Below, in pieces: positions 25,508-33,555 of a DNA stretch of 64,000 nt (its first letter is position 1; each line of letters opens with the position of its first letter). This DNA is from an uncultured Dehalococcoidia bacterium (GTDB lineage Bacteria; Chloroflexota; Dehalococcoidia; Lucifugimonadales; CATOSD01), in NCBI GenBank assembly GCA_951812395.1, contig CATOSD010000001.1, forward strand, positions 1,957,108-2,021,107, read 5' to 3'. The position numbers and the translations under genes are program-made. Below the pieces are notes generated by a model. The model worked only from the letters and a program-made list of their open reading frames with translations, searched no databases and was not told the DNA's origin.

Positions 25508-26809
25508 TCAAATCTCTTCCGAGTTTCCAGAATCTCGATTACTCTGCCAAGCAAGCACCAACGCTCTATTGCCTCTGGAGACCTCATCGATAATCGGCGC
25601 AAGTGCCTCGGTTTGGGTGCGATGAGTGCCGACATAACCTGAGTATATCAAGCTAATCAAGTCGCTTTGGCGCAAGTATGTCCCATCCAAGGTTTCGTAG
25701 CTCACGCGAATGCCGCCCCTTGGTCCTTGAGCTTCAGGGGATGCCAAGATTTGCTTTAGATGATCCAGTGAGACCAGAAAGGCCGTAGGTGAGCTACCTG
25801 TGAGTTTTCGCTTCACAAATTTGAAGAAGAATGGGCTGCTATTCAGTCGATAGTCCATCACCGTTCCTTCAAAAGGAGGGAACTGCATTCGCGCAACTTC
25901 CTCTTGGAATTGATAGTCTGGTCTAAAAAGCCAGTCGCTGCCCTCGTCGCCTCGTCTTTCTTCTTCCAGCATCTTGTATTGGACCATGACGATGTTGCCC
26001 CTGGTCTCGTTAATGTATATCAGGTCTACCCCAAGCATCTCTTCTAGGGGAAGCCTGTTGGCCGTATAGATTATCAGCCGTTCGTCCCCTCTCTCAAAAA
26101 CAGTCCGTCCTGTAACGTCGGGTGCGATAGCATCGAATCCCGGCAGTTGGGATGCGTCCGATCTAACAACGTTATCTTCATAGAGAAGAGTGCCAACCAT
26201 ACCAAGACCCGATGTCGCACCGTTCTTCAAAACAACTTCATTTGGAATCTGGTTCTGGATGCCGAAGGCAGCCATGGCCAAATGGATTGCGTCTTCTTGC
26301 GCCCAAATATTGTTGGGCGGGTTTCTTAACCCAGGCAACAGGGCCAGAGCGGTATCCAGAGCTGGATGGTTGTCAGGGTCTCGCGTCAATAACTCAACAA
26401 TATGGGTGCTGAGCTTCGGTGAAAGGACCGAAAAGTTATCATCGTTTGGGAGCCGTTCTCGGAGGTGTTGCTTGAATCGAGTATCAGTGACTCTCCTCTC
26501 TAACTCCTTGAGGGAGGATGGCCCAATCGGTCGAAGCTTCTTGATGGTCAAACGAGAGTCAAACGTGGTAATGCCGCCTTTCCGAGTCGCTGTGGCCAGA
26601 TAGCAATTGGTTGCTTCGTGAATTTGGATTTCCACCAAACATAGCGTAGGTACTTTGAAGCCTCTGAATGCCGAGTGTGGCCTTGCGATTGTAAAGTGTT
26701 CGAATCCCCGCGCGTTGTTGTACAAGGATTCCGACAAGGCCTCACCGAAACGGGCCAATATGATAGGTTTTCTTTCAACCCATTTGGCGATCTTTGTGGA
26801 TGTACTCAT
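25508..26809 (-). CDS. Unknown protein with a possible PD-(D/E)XK-like nuclease core
   Basis: I do not recognise the family of this 433-residue protein. The N-terminal half is helical (WVERKPIILARFGEALSESLYNNARGFEHFTIA). The C-terminal half contains LGVDLIYINETRGNIVMVQYKMLEEERR, an Asp, then beta-strand, then Q-x-K arrangement seen in some PD-(D/E)XK restriction folds, followed by a charged region. The start at 26809 gives MSTSTKIAKW; an ATG 33 bp upstream is possible. Base composition is clearly AT-richer than the chromosomal genes to the left. It lies downstream of the Vsr-methylase gene on the same strand (about 160 bp), bracketed by copies of a 50-bp repeat, so it may be a separately acquired defence gene. 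Confidence 0.7.
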   Translation of the reverse strand: MSTSTKIAKWVERKPIILARFGEALSESLYNNARGFEHFTIARPHSAFRGFKVPTLCLVEIQIHEATNCYLATATRKGGITTFDSRLTIKKLRPIGPSSLKELERRVTDTRFKQHLRERLPNDDNFSVLSPKLSTHIVELLTRDPDNHPALDTALALLPGLRNPPNNIWAQEDAIHLAMAAFGIQNQIPNEVVLKNGATSGLGMVGTLLYEDNVVRSDASQLPGFDAIAPDVTGRTVFERGDERLIIYTANRLPLEEMLGVDLIYINETRGNIVMVQYKMLEEERRGDEGSDWLFRPDYQFQEEVARMQFPPFEGTVMDYRLNSSPFFFKFVKRKLTGSSPTAFLVSLDHLKQILASPEAQGPRGGIRVSYETLDGTYLRQSDLISLIYSGYVGTHRTQTEALAPIIDEVSRGNRALVLAWQSNRDSGNSEEI

Positions 26810-26905
26810 ACAATTTGAAGTGAACCTCAATAGTTTGCACATGATTGAGGCAGAATCAAACTATTGACAGCGCTCCTCATACTAGCAGCACAAACAACTG
26901 TTCCG

Positions 26906-26957
26906 GTGATGGGCCAAGGTGTACCGATTTGCGAACTTTTCGCTGGGAGGTGACGCT
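26906..26957. repeat. Dispersed 50-bp repeat, copy 3
   Basis: GTGATGGGCCAAGGTGTACC ... GCGAACTTTTCGCTGGGAGGT. The core GCGAA-CTT-TTCGC is a perfect 5-bp hairpin in this copy. It sits between the Vsr-methylase and nuclease-like genes. Confidence 0.75.
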
Positions 26958-26970
26958 GTGAGTACAGCAC

Positions 26971-28749
26971 TCATGGTCGTCTTCCATTGTCCTTGTCAGG
27001 ACCGTCTTGTTCATGCGATGGCGTCACAGAATCGGATAGGAGCCCGGCCAAGACTTGGCCGTGCAAGTATGTGAAGTAAGTCGGAAACGCCTCTCCGATA
27101 AGGTTTCGGATGAGGTAGAGCGTTCGATTCTCTTTCGCGTGTGTCCAGTTGTAGAATCGAGGGAGAGTTTGTAGGTCCGCACACTCCAAGATACTGAGCA
27201 CCCTGTTCTCCCACGGGTGAACCTTGAAGTCACTCCCTATGTGGCTTGAGTTGGTGGTGATCGTGTACGCGGGCCTTTCGGGCCTCATGCGTCGGTAACT
27301 GGAATGGAACCCCTTGATCAGAGCGGGTTGCCCATTCCGCTGAACGTAGGGCCGATTGCACATAACCTTCCCGCAAGAAGGGCAGAGTATCGATTCAGGC
27401 GGGACCTGCTGCCTACCGCACGACGGGCACTCATCATTCTCGAAGGCGCTGCGCCCCGAATTCGGGGGTATTTGGCTGACCTGCATGTACCGGTCTGACC
27501 CGTATGACGGCACGAAGTGGAGCCAATGCTCCCCGCGCGCTGCTTCTTCGGACTTGGCGTCCAGGTGGTCGTATTCCATCAATTGCAGCCATTGCCGAAT
27601 GCTGACCCATGGCAGGGCACCGTTGGTTGGGCGCTCAGAATGGGTTGGACTCGGCAGGAGTGCCCCCTTGCTGGACGATGTGCTCGCCAGACATGGCTCG
27701 TCCTTGTGTAGGGCGACCACCAGCGCACGCTTTCTGACCTGGGGAATGCCATAGTCGGCAACGTTGACCACCTCCGGGAACACTTCATAGTCCGTGAGGT
27801 GGTTGCGGATATGATCAATCACCGTGCCATCGGCACCCGCGTACTTGACGTTGAGAGTCAACACGGGGCGAACATTCTCGGCGACAATGACTCTGGGCTT
27901 CAGCCTCTGGGCAACGGGAATCACTTCCAGCATCAGCCGGTTCTTTGCTTCTAATTCTTGCGCCCTAGGACTCCGACGCTTGCCTCTGCTGGGGTTAGAG
28001 CTGCTCATGCCCTGGCAGGGTGGTGTGGCTACCAGCAAGTCGAGTTGCTGAGCCGTTGTCCTATGATAGGCAGTTGCGATTTCTTCTGCACCGCCGCAGA
28101 CGTCCCGTGTAAGCCAGGTGGAATTGGGGAAGTTGGCGGCACCGATGGCGGCTCGTTGCTCGTCTACTTCTACCTGCACTACAAACCGAAATCCAGCCAT
28201 CTCGTAACCTAGGTCACTCAGACCAGCCCCGGAGAATAGAGAAACGGCGGTCAGGGGCCGTGCAGATTCTGGCCTTTCGCCCAACACGAACTCGCGAATA
28301 GCTCCCCCTAGTGGTGCCGCCCGAATCAGTGAGCCCAGTCGGTTAACAGTTTCGGAGAGTGCTGGCTTCGTGTCGATGTCGTGCTCTGGTATCCGAAGCA
28401 CTGTCCAGCCTTCGGCTTCCAGTTCGGCTGTGAGGCGTCTGTCCCGCATCCTGTTGCCCGCGATCTTGTTCACCCAGGATTCATCGTTCAATCCCTCGTG
28501 CTTGCGACACTGCGGGCAACCGTGCCAAAAGCAACCGTCAACGAAGATAACTATTCGCTTACGCGGAAGCACTATGTCAGGGTTACCGGGAAGCCTTGTG
28601 CCGCTGACGGACTTGTAGCCTTCATGGGTGAAGTAGCGTACTCCTTGACGCCACAATCCCGAAGCCAAAGCCAACTCAGGGCCTGTTCGGCCCCGATTGT
28701 GTGCCATAGCCCAGTAGCGCTGGGAGGGCTTCATCACGTCCGTAGACAA
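26971..28749 (-). CDS. Vsr endonuclease / DNA cytosine-5 methyltransferase fusion
   Basis: The 592-residue product joins two enzymes. Residues about 10-145 form a very-short-patch-repair (Vsr) nuclease: RYWAMAHNRGRTGPELALASGLW, GNPDIVLPRKRIVIFVDGCFWHGCPQC and EGWTVLRIPEHDI. From about 165 a C5-methyltransferase follows with motif I SLFSGAGLSDLGYEMAGF, motif IV ATPPCQGMS (catalytic Cys), motif VI VAENV and motif VIII QVRKRALVV. The target-recognition part contains a zinc ribbon of two CPSCG knuckles. Vsr normally repairs T:G mismatches arising from C5 methylation, so fusion couples modification and repair. It is the last gene of the operon and starts 3 bp after the GHKL gene. Confidence 0.93.
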   Translation of the reverse strand: MSTDVMKPSQRYWAMAHNRGRTGPELALASGLWRQGVRYFTHEGYKSVSGTRLPGNPDIVLPRKRIVIFVDGCFWHGCPQCRKHEGLNDESWVNKIAGNRMRDRRLTAELEAEGWTVLRIPEHDIDTKPALSETVNRLGSLIRAAPLGGAIREFVLGERPESARPLTAVSLFSGAGLSDLGYEMAGFRFVVQVEVDEQRAAIGAANFPNSTWLTRDVCGGAEEIATAYHRTTAQQLDLLVATPPCQGMSSSNPSRGKRRSPRAQELEAKNRLMLEVIPVAQRLKPRVIVAENVRPVLTLNVKYAGADGTVIDHIRNHLTDYEVFPEVVNVADYGIPQVRKRALVVALHKDEPCLASTSSSKGALLPSPTHSERPTNGALPWVSIRQWLQLMEYDHLDAKSEEAARGEHWLHFVPSYGSDRYMQVSQIPPNSGRSAFENDECPSCGRQQVPPESILCPSCGKVMCNRPYVQRNGQPALIKGFHSSYRRMRPERPAYTITTNSSHIGSDFKVHPWENRVLSILECADLQTLPRFYNWTHAKENRTLYLIRNLIGEAFPTYFTYLHGQVLAGLLSDSVTPSHEQDGPDKDNGRRP

Positions 28750-28752
28750 TGG

Positions 28753-30768
28753 TTACTCCGCCTCCGTCGATAGCTCCGGTAGTTGTCCCTGCATTGCTCC
28801 GACCACCTTCAGAAAGTCCTCGTGGCGTCGGATTGTGGATTCCAAAAGATCGTGCCATGTCCTTTGAGAAATGTCCGGGTCAGTGCGAATACTATTGGCC
28901 CTGAGTGCGTCCACATTCAATGAGTCACAGATTATCGTCAACTGAGCTGTTGGAAAGGACTCCCTTACCGCAGTTGTTTCGCTGATGAACTTTCTCACCG
29001 CTGTCAAGTATCCAAATGCCCTATCAAATTCCAGGTCCGTCAGTGAGTACTGGGGCCGCTTGATTTCAATTACTTCCAGTCTTCCCTCATGGTTGAGCAT
29101 CACAAAATCGGGTTGCTTACTTGGATTGGCTATGGTTGAGGTGACTATCTCTTCACCGTACTCGGCCAGATACCAAGACTGGAAATTAGTTCGGGTTGAC
29201 GCCAGAGATTGGTTGAAACTCAACGGTGTCCAGTCGGGATGGAGTATCCAGGGTGCGGTCTCTATGAGCTTTTGCAGCTGCATCTCAACAGTGGAAGGAC
29301 TAGACACCAGTCTCCGCAACTGCTCAACGGCTTCAACCCTTTCTTGAGCGACTTGGCCAAGAGAGTACATCTCGACTAATCTGGCTCTCTCGAACAGATC
29401 GAGAATCACATCAGTGGCTCCGTCCGCTTGGGAGGCTACTTCATCCAAAGTGGTTAGCAGCGTTGTATGGGGGCCTATGGCATAGGCCAACCGCACCATG
29501 CGATCTCTGTAGTTGGAATTCTTGATGGCGTCCCGGTCCGCCCGCGCTACGAGCGATCTTGCGGCCCTGAGTACCGAGTCTCGTATTGCCCTATCTGTCG
29601 GATGTGCCGCCCTGAGGCGCTCATCCAACTGAGACTCTTCAAGAAAAAGGTCCCAGGCACGCTGACCCGTGCTTGCTTCCGCCTTAGCAGCAAGTTCCTT
29701 TAGGAGGTCTCTCCCCCACTCACGCAACGGAGTTCCGAGGTCAGAGTTCCAAATGATGTCCTGTCTGTCAGTTCGGATGAAATCCTCATCCCCGTCAAGC
29801 CATTCCGCATGGATGGCTCCCGTAAGGTAGCTTCTCATCTTGAACTCACCGGTGAAGCCGGTCTTGATGTCGAAGTCTCTAGTCTGAGCGACTATCTTCC
29901 CCCTAGCGTAGAGGCGGACACCAGCCATCACCTCGTCCTTGTATGGGTCTTTCGCGTAGCCAACCCATCCAGATACAGGCAGGAACTGACCGTCGACTTT
30001 GACCGGCCTGTCGTCTACTTCGATGCGAGTGCCGGGCATAGTATCTACGTTCAGAGTACCTAGGTCGATTGGAGCCTCTTCCCCGGTACTGTCCTCCAGG
30101 CGGACGCCCCAATTGCTTTGGCTCAGTCCGAATCTGGCAGCCAACTGGCGGTCTAGTTCTTCCCCTGTAGGAACACGCTTACGGTCGAAGCGTCTCAGTA
30201 TCAGCTTCGTACCGGTAGAGTCTTCGAAAGTCCCATCTCGCGGACCAGGGGTTGGGTGATACGGCAATACATTCCCGAGCGCATCGATCTTCTCGTCGAG
30301 TATGTCGTCAAGGTCAAGAATCAAGTTGGATACTACGAAACCACGTGGGGTATGTGGCCCACCAGCTGTTATGACCTCTACCTCATGGCATATTCCGAAA
30401 GGCGCCAGTTTCCCAATCCCTTTTCTCCCCATGACTCTGCGTTTGTGTTTAGGTGTCCGCTCGCTACGTCCGGTCCTTCGGTTATAGCCGACGTTCAAGT
30501 AGTAGTCGTTCACCTCTTGTGCAGTCATCCCAAAACCGTCGTCTTCGATGAAGATTTCAAAACCTTGATCTACGACGCGCCCTTGCACCTTCCTGGCCAG
30601 GTATTGACCGAAAGGCAACTCGATCCTGACTTGCTGGGCATCCGCGTCATAGGCGTTCGCTATCAATTCCGCTAGGACCGCAGACACTCTGTCGTACATC
30701 TGAATACCCAGCTTGTCGATAGTAAGCCGGGAGATTTTCATGGTGTACTTATTAGACGTTTTCAGCAT
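28753..30768 (-). CDS. GHKL (MutL/MORC-like) ATPase with C-terminal PD-(D/E)XK (Shedu-like) nuclease domain
   Basis: The 671-residue product begins with a Bergerat-fold ATPase: AVLAELIANAYDADAQQV (N-box with the catalytic Glu and Asn), IFIEDDGFGMT (DxGxG), then KRRVMGRKGIGKLAPFGI (second Gly box). A transducer-like middle and helical region follow. The end (about residues 560-640) carries KQPDFVMLNHEGRLEVIEIKRPQYSLTD, a D-x(n)-E-x-K catalytic core like those of Shedu/DUF4263 nucleases. ParaMORC/MutL-type ATPases associated with restriction genes are known. The start at 30768 (MLKTSNKYTMKI) overlaps the end of the SLOG gene; another ATG lies at 30783. Predicted ATP-gated nuclease. Confidence 0.88.
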   Translation of the reverse strand: MLKTSNKYTMKISRLTIDKLGIQMYDRVSAVLAELIANAYDADAQQVRIELPFGQYLARKVQGRVVDQGFEIFIEDDGFGMTAQEVNDYYLNVGYNRRTGRSERTPKHKRRVMGRKGIGKLAPFGICHEVEVITAGGPHTPRGFVVSNLILDLDDILDEKIDALGNVLPYHPTPGPRDGTFEDSTGTKLILRRFDRKRVPTGEELDRQLAARFGLSQSNWGVRLEDSTGEEAPIDLGTLNVDTMPGTRIEVDDRPVKVDGQFLPVSGWVGYAKDPYKDEVMAGVRLYARGKIVAQTRDFDIKTGFTGEFKMRSYLTGAIHAEWLDGDEDFIRTDRQDIIWNSDLGTPLREWGRDLLKELAAKAEASTGQRAWDLFLEESQLDERLRAAHPTDRAIRDSVLRAARSLVARADRDAIKNSNYRDRMVRLAYAIGPHTTLLTTLDEVASQADGATDVILDLFERARLVEMYSLGQVAQERVEAVEQLRRLVSSPSTVEMQLQKLIETAPWILHPDWTPLSFNQSLASTRTNFQSWYLAEYGEEIVTSTIANPSKQPDFVMLNHEGRLEVIEIKRPQYSLTDLEFDRAFGYLTAVRKFISETTAVRESFPTAQLTIICDSLNVDALRANSIRTDPDISQRTWHDLLESTIRRHEDFLKVVGAMQGQLPELSTEAE

Positions 30769-31426
30769 GTCGACTCCCCCCATTTGTAGTGGCCGCGAGA
30801 CTGAACACCTTCTCTACGCTGTGCAATTGAACTGGACTCGCCTCCATCTCTATAAGGTTCCCGTTTGCGGGACTGTCCAGCGTGAGCAGAGATTTGCCCG
30901 AATCGGCGAGCTTGCGAGCGAACGCCTCAGTCTTGCTACCGGGCGCGGCATGGGCGATGAAAACCCGGCTGGCCCGTGACGCCACCAAGTCGTTGCGCTG
31001 GGCCGCGAGCTCCGCCGTGGGGCGTCGGGCCGTCGCTGGGAAGGGTGACAGTACCAGCAGACGGCCGTCATCCAAAGCGGGTCGCCAGGCACGAGGGATG
31101 CGCATGTTGTCGATACCGCGGGCGGGGCAGACGACGACAGGTTGCTTGCCCCGCAGTAGCAGGCGCAGACATTCCCGCTCCATCGGCGTCTGGAAGCCTC
31201 CAATCACTGGCACACCAGCATCCCTCATGGCTCTGGCGAGGTCGTAGGTCTTGAGGATGAGGTCGCCGGGGCAGCGATTGGAGCAGAAGAGCGCAGTCAG
31301 CGGCTCTTCAAGCAAGCGCAAGGGTCCTTGATGAGCCATCTCCGGTGCCAGCAAGGCTGCGGACTGCCTGCTTGCATCGACGGCCCCGGTTTCATGCGCT
31401 AGGCTCAACATTGCCGTGTGTTCCAT
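30752..31426 (-). CDS. DprA/Smf-like SLOG-domain protein
   Basis: The 224-residue product is a compact Rossmann-like DprA/LOG (SLOG) domain: LFCSNRCPGDLILKTYDLARAMRDAGVPVIGGFQTPMERECL, then GKQPVVVCPARGIDNMRIPRAW and GRLLVLSPFP. It lacks the N-terminal SAM-like and C-terminal winged-helix parts of competence DprA. SLOG domains are predicted nucleotide- or ligand-binding sensors in conflict systems, often next to oligonucleotide cyclases. Here the gene follows a CD-NTase-like gene by 9 bp and its end overlaps the GHKL ATPase start, so translational coupling of all three is likely. Whether it binds a nucleotide product or DNA cannot be read. Confidence 0.82.
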   Translation of the reverse strand: MEHTAMLSLAHETGAVDASRQSAALLAPEMAHQGPLRLLEEPLTALFCSNRCPGDLILKTYDLARAMRDAGVPVIGGFQTPMERECLRLLLRGKQPVVVCPARGIDNMRIPRAWRPALDDGRLLVLSPFPATARRPTAELAAQRNDLVASRASRVFIAHAAPGSKTEAFARKLADSGKSLLTLDSPANGNLIEMEASPVQLHSVEKVFSLAATTNGGSRHAENV

Positions 31427-31435
31427 TGCTGTGTC

Positions 31436-32275
31436 TCAGTTCCCTTCGCAGAAGAGCTTGTTGAACTCTGCCTTAGTCTTGCAACGTCTGACCTCGGCGC
31501 GCATCTGTCCGAACTGAGTCGACACCCCCTTGCGTAGGTTGGATTCTGCCTGCCCTAGGTACTCATCTACATGTCTCGACTGCCCTGTGGAGTCAACGAT
31601 GGGTTTCTTCACTGCCTCCATCGAGTGCCCCAATAGGTGAATGAGCATGCTCTTCGGATCGAGGGGGCCTTGGTAGTCTTTGAAGGCGTCTATCGCCAGG
31701 GACTCCATGTGGTATCCGCTAATCTTCCTGCCTGGCCGAGTGATAAAGCAGTCCCCCATCGCCTTGGCAAGCTTGATTATCGGTACGACTCTGCCGTTCC
31801 TGGCTGTGTTGACCTTGGCTAGCTTCTCGGCAAAGTCATCAGGTCGAGCTACGTTGCTCCACTTAGTGCTCCCCGGATCGGCAATCCGAACGCCGTCAGT
31901 CCTTGTCCGTATGGCAGGCAGTAGCTGAATCTCGGTCCCCTTGGCGTAGCTGACCGTCACCGCCAGCTTGCCCGCGCTTACTGTGTTATTCGGAAGCTGT
32001 CGCTGGATGGTGTCTCGCACGTACTCGATGACATCTGAGGGAGACTGGTTGACCAACGAAGACTCATTCACTACCAAAAGGACATCGACGTCGCTGAGGC
32101 CGGTCACATAAGTGCCCTTCCGCACGGAACCGCCGAACATGGTCTGCACCACGTTGCCTTTCTGTCTGAGGAACCCGCACAGGCTTTCAAGGCGCTGAGT
32201 GACAGTCTGCGTGTTCTTGCGAGTGTACTGTGCAAGCAAAGCCTCACAGTACTCATTGAACCTATCGTCTGGCAC
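31436..32275 (-). CDS. CD-NTase/OAS-like nucleotidyltransferase
   Basis: The 279-residue product has the polymerase-beta-type nucleotidyltransferase signature GGSVRKGTYVTGLSDVDVLLVV (G-S ... D-x-D with two metal-binding Asp) near residue 50. A third acidic position appears in GTEIQLLPAI. The helical C-terminal half with VPIIKLAKAMGDCF and KISGYHMESLAIDAF is typical of CBASS oligonucleotide cyclases and other OAS-like enzymes. Glu replaces the more usual third Asp. No standard CBASS effector or Cap2/Cap3 gene is adjacent. The immediate partners are a SLOG-domain protein and a GHKL-nuclease, which could serve as sensor and effector. Confidence 0.85.
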   Translation of the reverse strand: MPDDRFNEYCEALLAQYTRKNTQTVTQRLESLCGFLRQKGNVVQTMFGGSVRKGTYVTGLSDVDVLLVVNESSLVNQSPSDVIEYVRDTIQRQLPNNTVSAGKLAVTVSYAKGTEIQLLPAIRTRTDGVRIADPGSTKWSNVARPDDFAEKLAKVNTARNGRVVPIIKLAKAMGDCFITRPGRKISGYHMESLAIDAFKDYQGPLDPKSMLIHLLGHSMEAVKKPIVDSTGQSRHVDEYLGQAESNLRKGVSTQFGQMRAEVRRCKTKAEFNKLFCEGN

Positions 32276-32278
32276 GGG

Positions 32279-32734
32279 TCATGCCTCCGCTTCCTGTTCG
32301 ACCAGATCGTCCAAGACAACGACTGGCAAGCCCTCGACACGGCGAAAGTCGGTGTCGTTGGTGATGAAAAGAGCGCAGCCAGCGCGCAGAGCCGTCGCGG
32401 CGTGAAGCGCGTCGGGGGTCTTCAACCCCGTATCGGCGCGGATGCGTGCCGCGTCCTCCCACAGTTCCCGCGTGGCCGGGATTAGACTAACCTCATGCGC
32501 ATCGAACACCGACCGAAGCAACATCTCGACAACCTCGTCGCCCTCCCGCAGCGGCTTGACAAGCGTTTCCAGCACCGTGATGTCGCTGCTCGCAACATCG
32601 AACTCACCGGCCCGTGCTTGCTGCCACAAGGATTCGAGCAACGTGCGGTACGGCTCAACACGCTCCACGCTGTATATGAAGCCATTGGCGTCGAGGTAAA
32701 CGGGACCGAGCGCAGGTAGGGTCAGCGGTCCCAC
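32279..32734 (-). CDS. PIN-domain toxin (VapC-like)
   Basis: The 151-residue product is a PIN-domain ribonuclease. Acidic metal ligands are visible in VYLDANGFIYSVER, VLETLVKPL, GLKTPDALHAATA and LFITNDTDFRRV. VapC-type toxins cleave RNA, often tRNA, and are held inactive by a partner antitoxin. Its start overlaps the preceding small gene by 13 bp, the classic antitoxin-toxin arrangement. It is embedded in the middle of the defence operon, so it could act as a stabilising or abortive component. Confidence 0.9.
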   Translation of the reverse strand: MGPLTLPALGPVYLDANGFIYSVERVEPYRTLLESLWQQARAGEFDVASSDITVLETLVKPLREGDEVVEMLLRSVFDAHEVSLIPATRELWEDAARIRADTGLKTPDALHAATALRAGCALFITNDTDFRRVEGLPVVVLDDLVEQEAEA

Positions 32735-32955
32735 GATGATCTCTCTTCCTTGATGTAGTCGTCGACTTCCTTCCCTGTCTTGAAGAGGCGATGGCCCGGT
32801 GCCTCAGCCAGGATATCCACTACGGATCGCCGTTCGGTAGACGAGGAGCGTGTCACCACTACGTCGACCGATTGCCCCGCCTCCAGCTCCGGGCTGGCAA
32901 TCTCCACCTTGCCTCCCGGTAGTACCGTCGTCCGTACGTGCAGCGCCTTTTCCAT
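32722..32955 (-). CDS. Antitoxin partner of the PIN toxin
   Basis: This 77-residue protein has an AbrB-like or short beta-rich N-terminus (LHVRTTVLPGGKVEIASPELEAGQSVDVVVTR) and an acidic/basic C-terminal helix (HRLFKTGKEVDDYIKEERSSWDR), which is the usual toxin-wrapping tail. It overlaps the PIN gene by 13 bp. AGGAGG precedes the start. Confidence 0.82.
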   Translation of the reverse strand: MEKALHVRTTVLPGGKVEIASPELEAGQSVDVVVTRSSSTERRSVVDILAEAPGHRLFKTGKEVDDYIKEERSSWDR

Positions 32956-32970
32956 GATTGATTCCTCCTT

Positions 32971-33552
32971 CTATGACGCAGCTGGGTCAGACCATTCTCT
33001 CTCGAATTGCTTGCAGAGCTCCATTAAGGTCCCCGGATCAGCGCCTGGAAACAGCGTCACAAGAATGCTCTCGGTTGCATTGTTCAGAGCCCCACAAGCC
33101 TCTCTGATTAGTCGGCCTGCTGCCAAGGGTTGAGGGGGTAATCTTGAAACGAGCTCTAGGGCACGACGATATGAATCCATGCCGATGCACTGATTGTCTA
33201 ATCCGTACCGTTGTTCCGAATAGCGTGAAAAGGCGACAGCGATTCCTTCTGCCAGCCAGTTCCCAATTCCTGGCCGAGGATTCAACAAATGCACAGTCTC
33301 ATGGGCTAATTCATAAAGGGTCGTTGGCCAGTATCCTTCGGCCTTCCGACTCAATTCTGCAAACGCTCCATCTAGATTCGGTGTGTTGCGAATGTGTGGT
33401 CCATCGTCGTCAAAGGCTGGCTGGTATATCAGCTTAGAAGTGTCTCGCGGTCCAAGAATTTCCTCAGCAAGCTTCAACAGGTGCACCTGCATCGACCATA
33501 GCCCACTGGGGTCTTCCCTTGGCGACGGAGTCGCTGGCAGGGTTAGCTCCAT
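32971..33552 (-). CDS. Putative zinc metallopeptidase (HExxH) in the defence operon
   Basis: The 193-residue product has TTLYELAHETVHLLNPRPGIGNWLAEGIAVAFSRY: an HETVH zinc-binding helix and a downstream Glu (NWLAEG), the gluzincin pattern. No signal peptide is present, so it should act in the cytoplasm. It is too short to be a typical secreted protease. It lies 3 bp after the DUF4238 gene and 15 bp before the antitoxin gene. The substrate is unknown; proteases in defence loci can process partner proteins, but that is speculation here. Confidence 0.75.
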   Translation of the reverse strand: MELTLPATPSPREDPSGLWSMQVHLLKLAEEILGPRDTSKLIYQPAFDDDGPHIRNTPNLDGAFAELSRKAEGYWPTTLYELAHETVHLLNPRPGIGNWLAEGIAVAFSRYSEQRYGLDNQCIGMDSYRRALELVSRLPPQPLAAGRLIREACGALNNATESILVTLFPGADPGTLMELCKQFEREWSDPAAS

Positions 33553-33555
33553 AGC

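Noticed and set aside
30752-31426. Competence protein DprA
   Set aside because: Only the Rossmann core is present; the flanking SAM and winged-helix domains are missing and the context is a defence operon.
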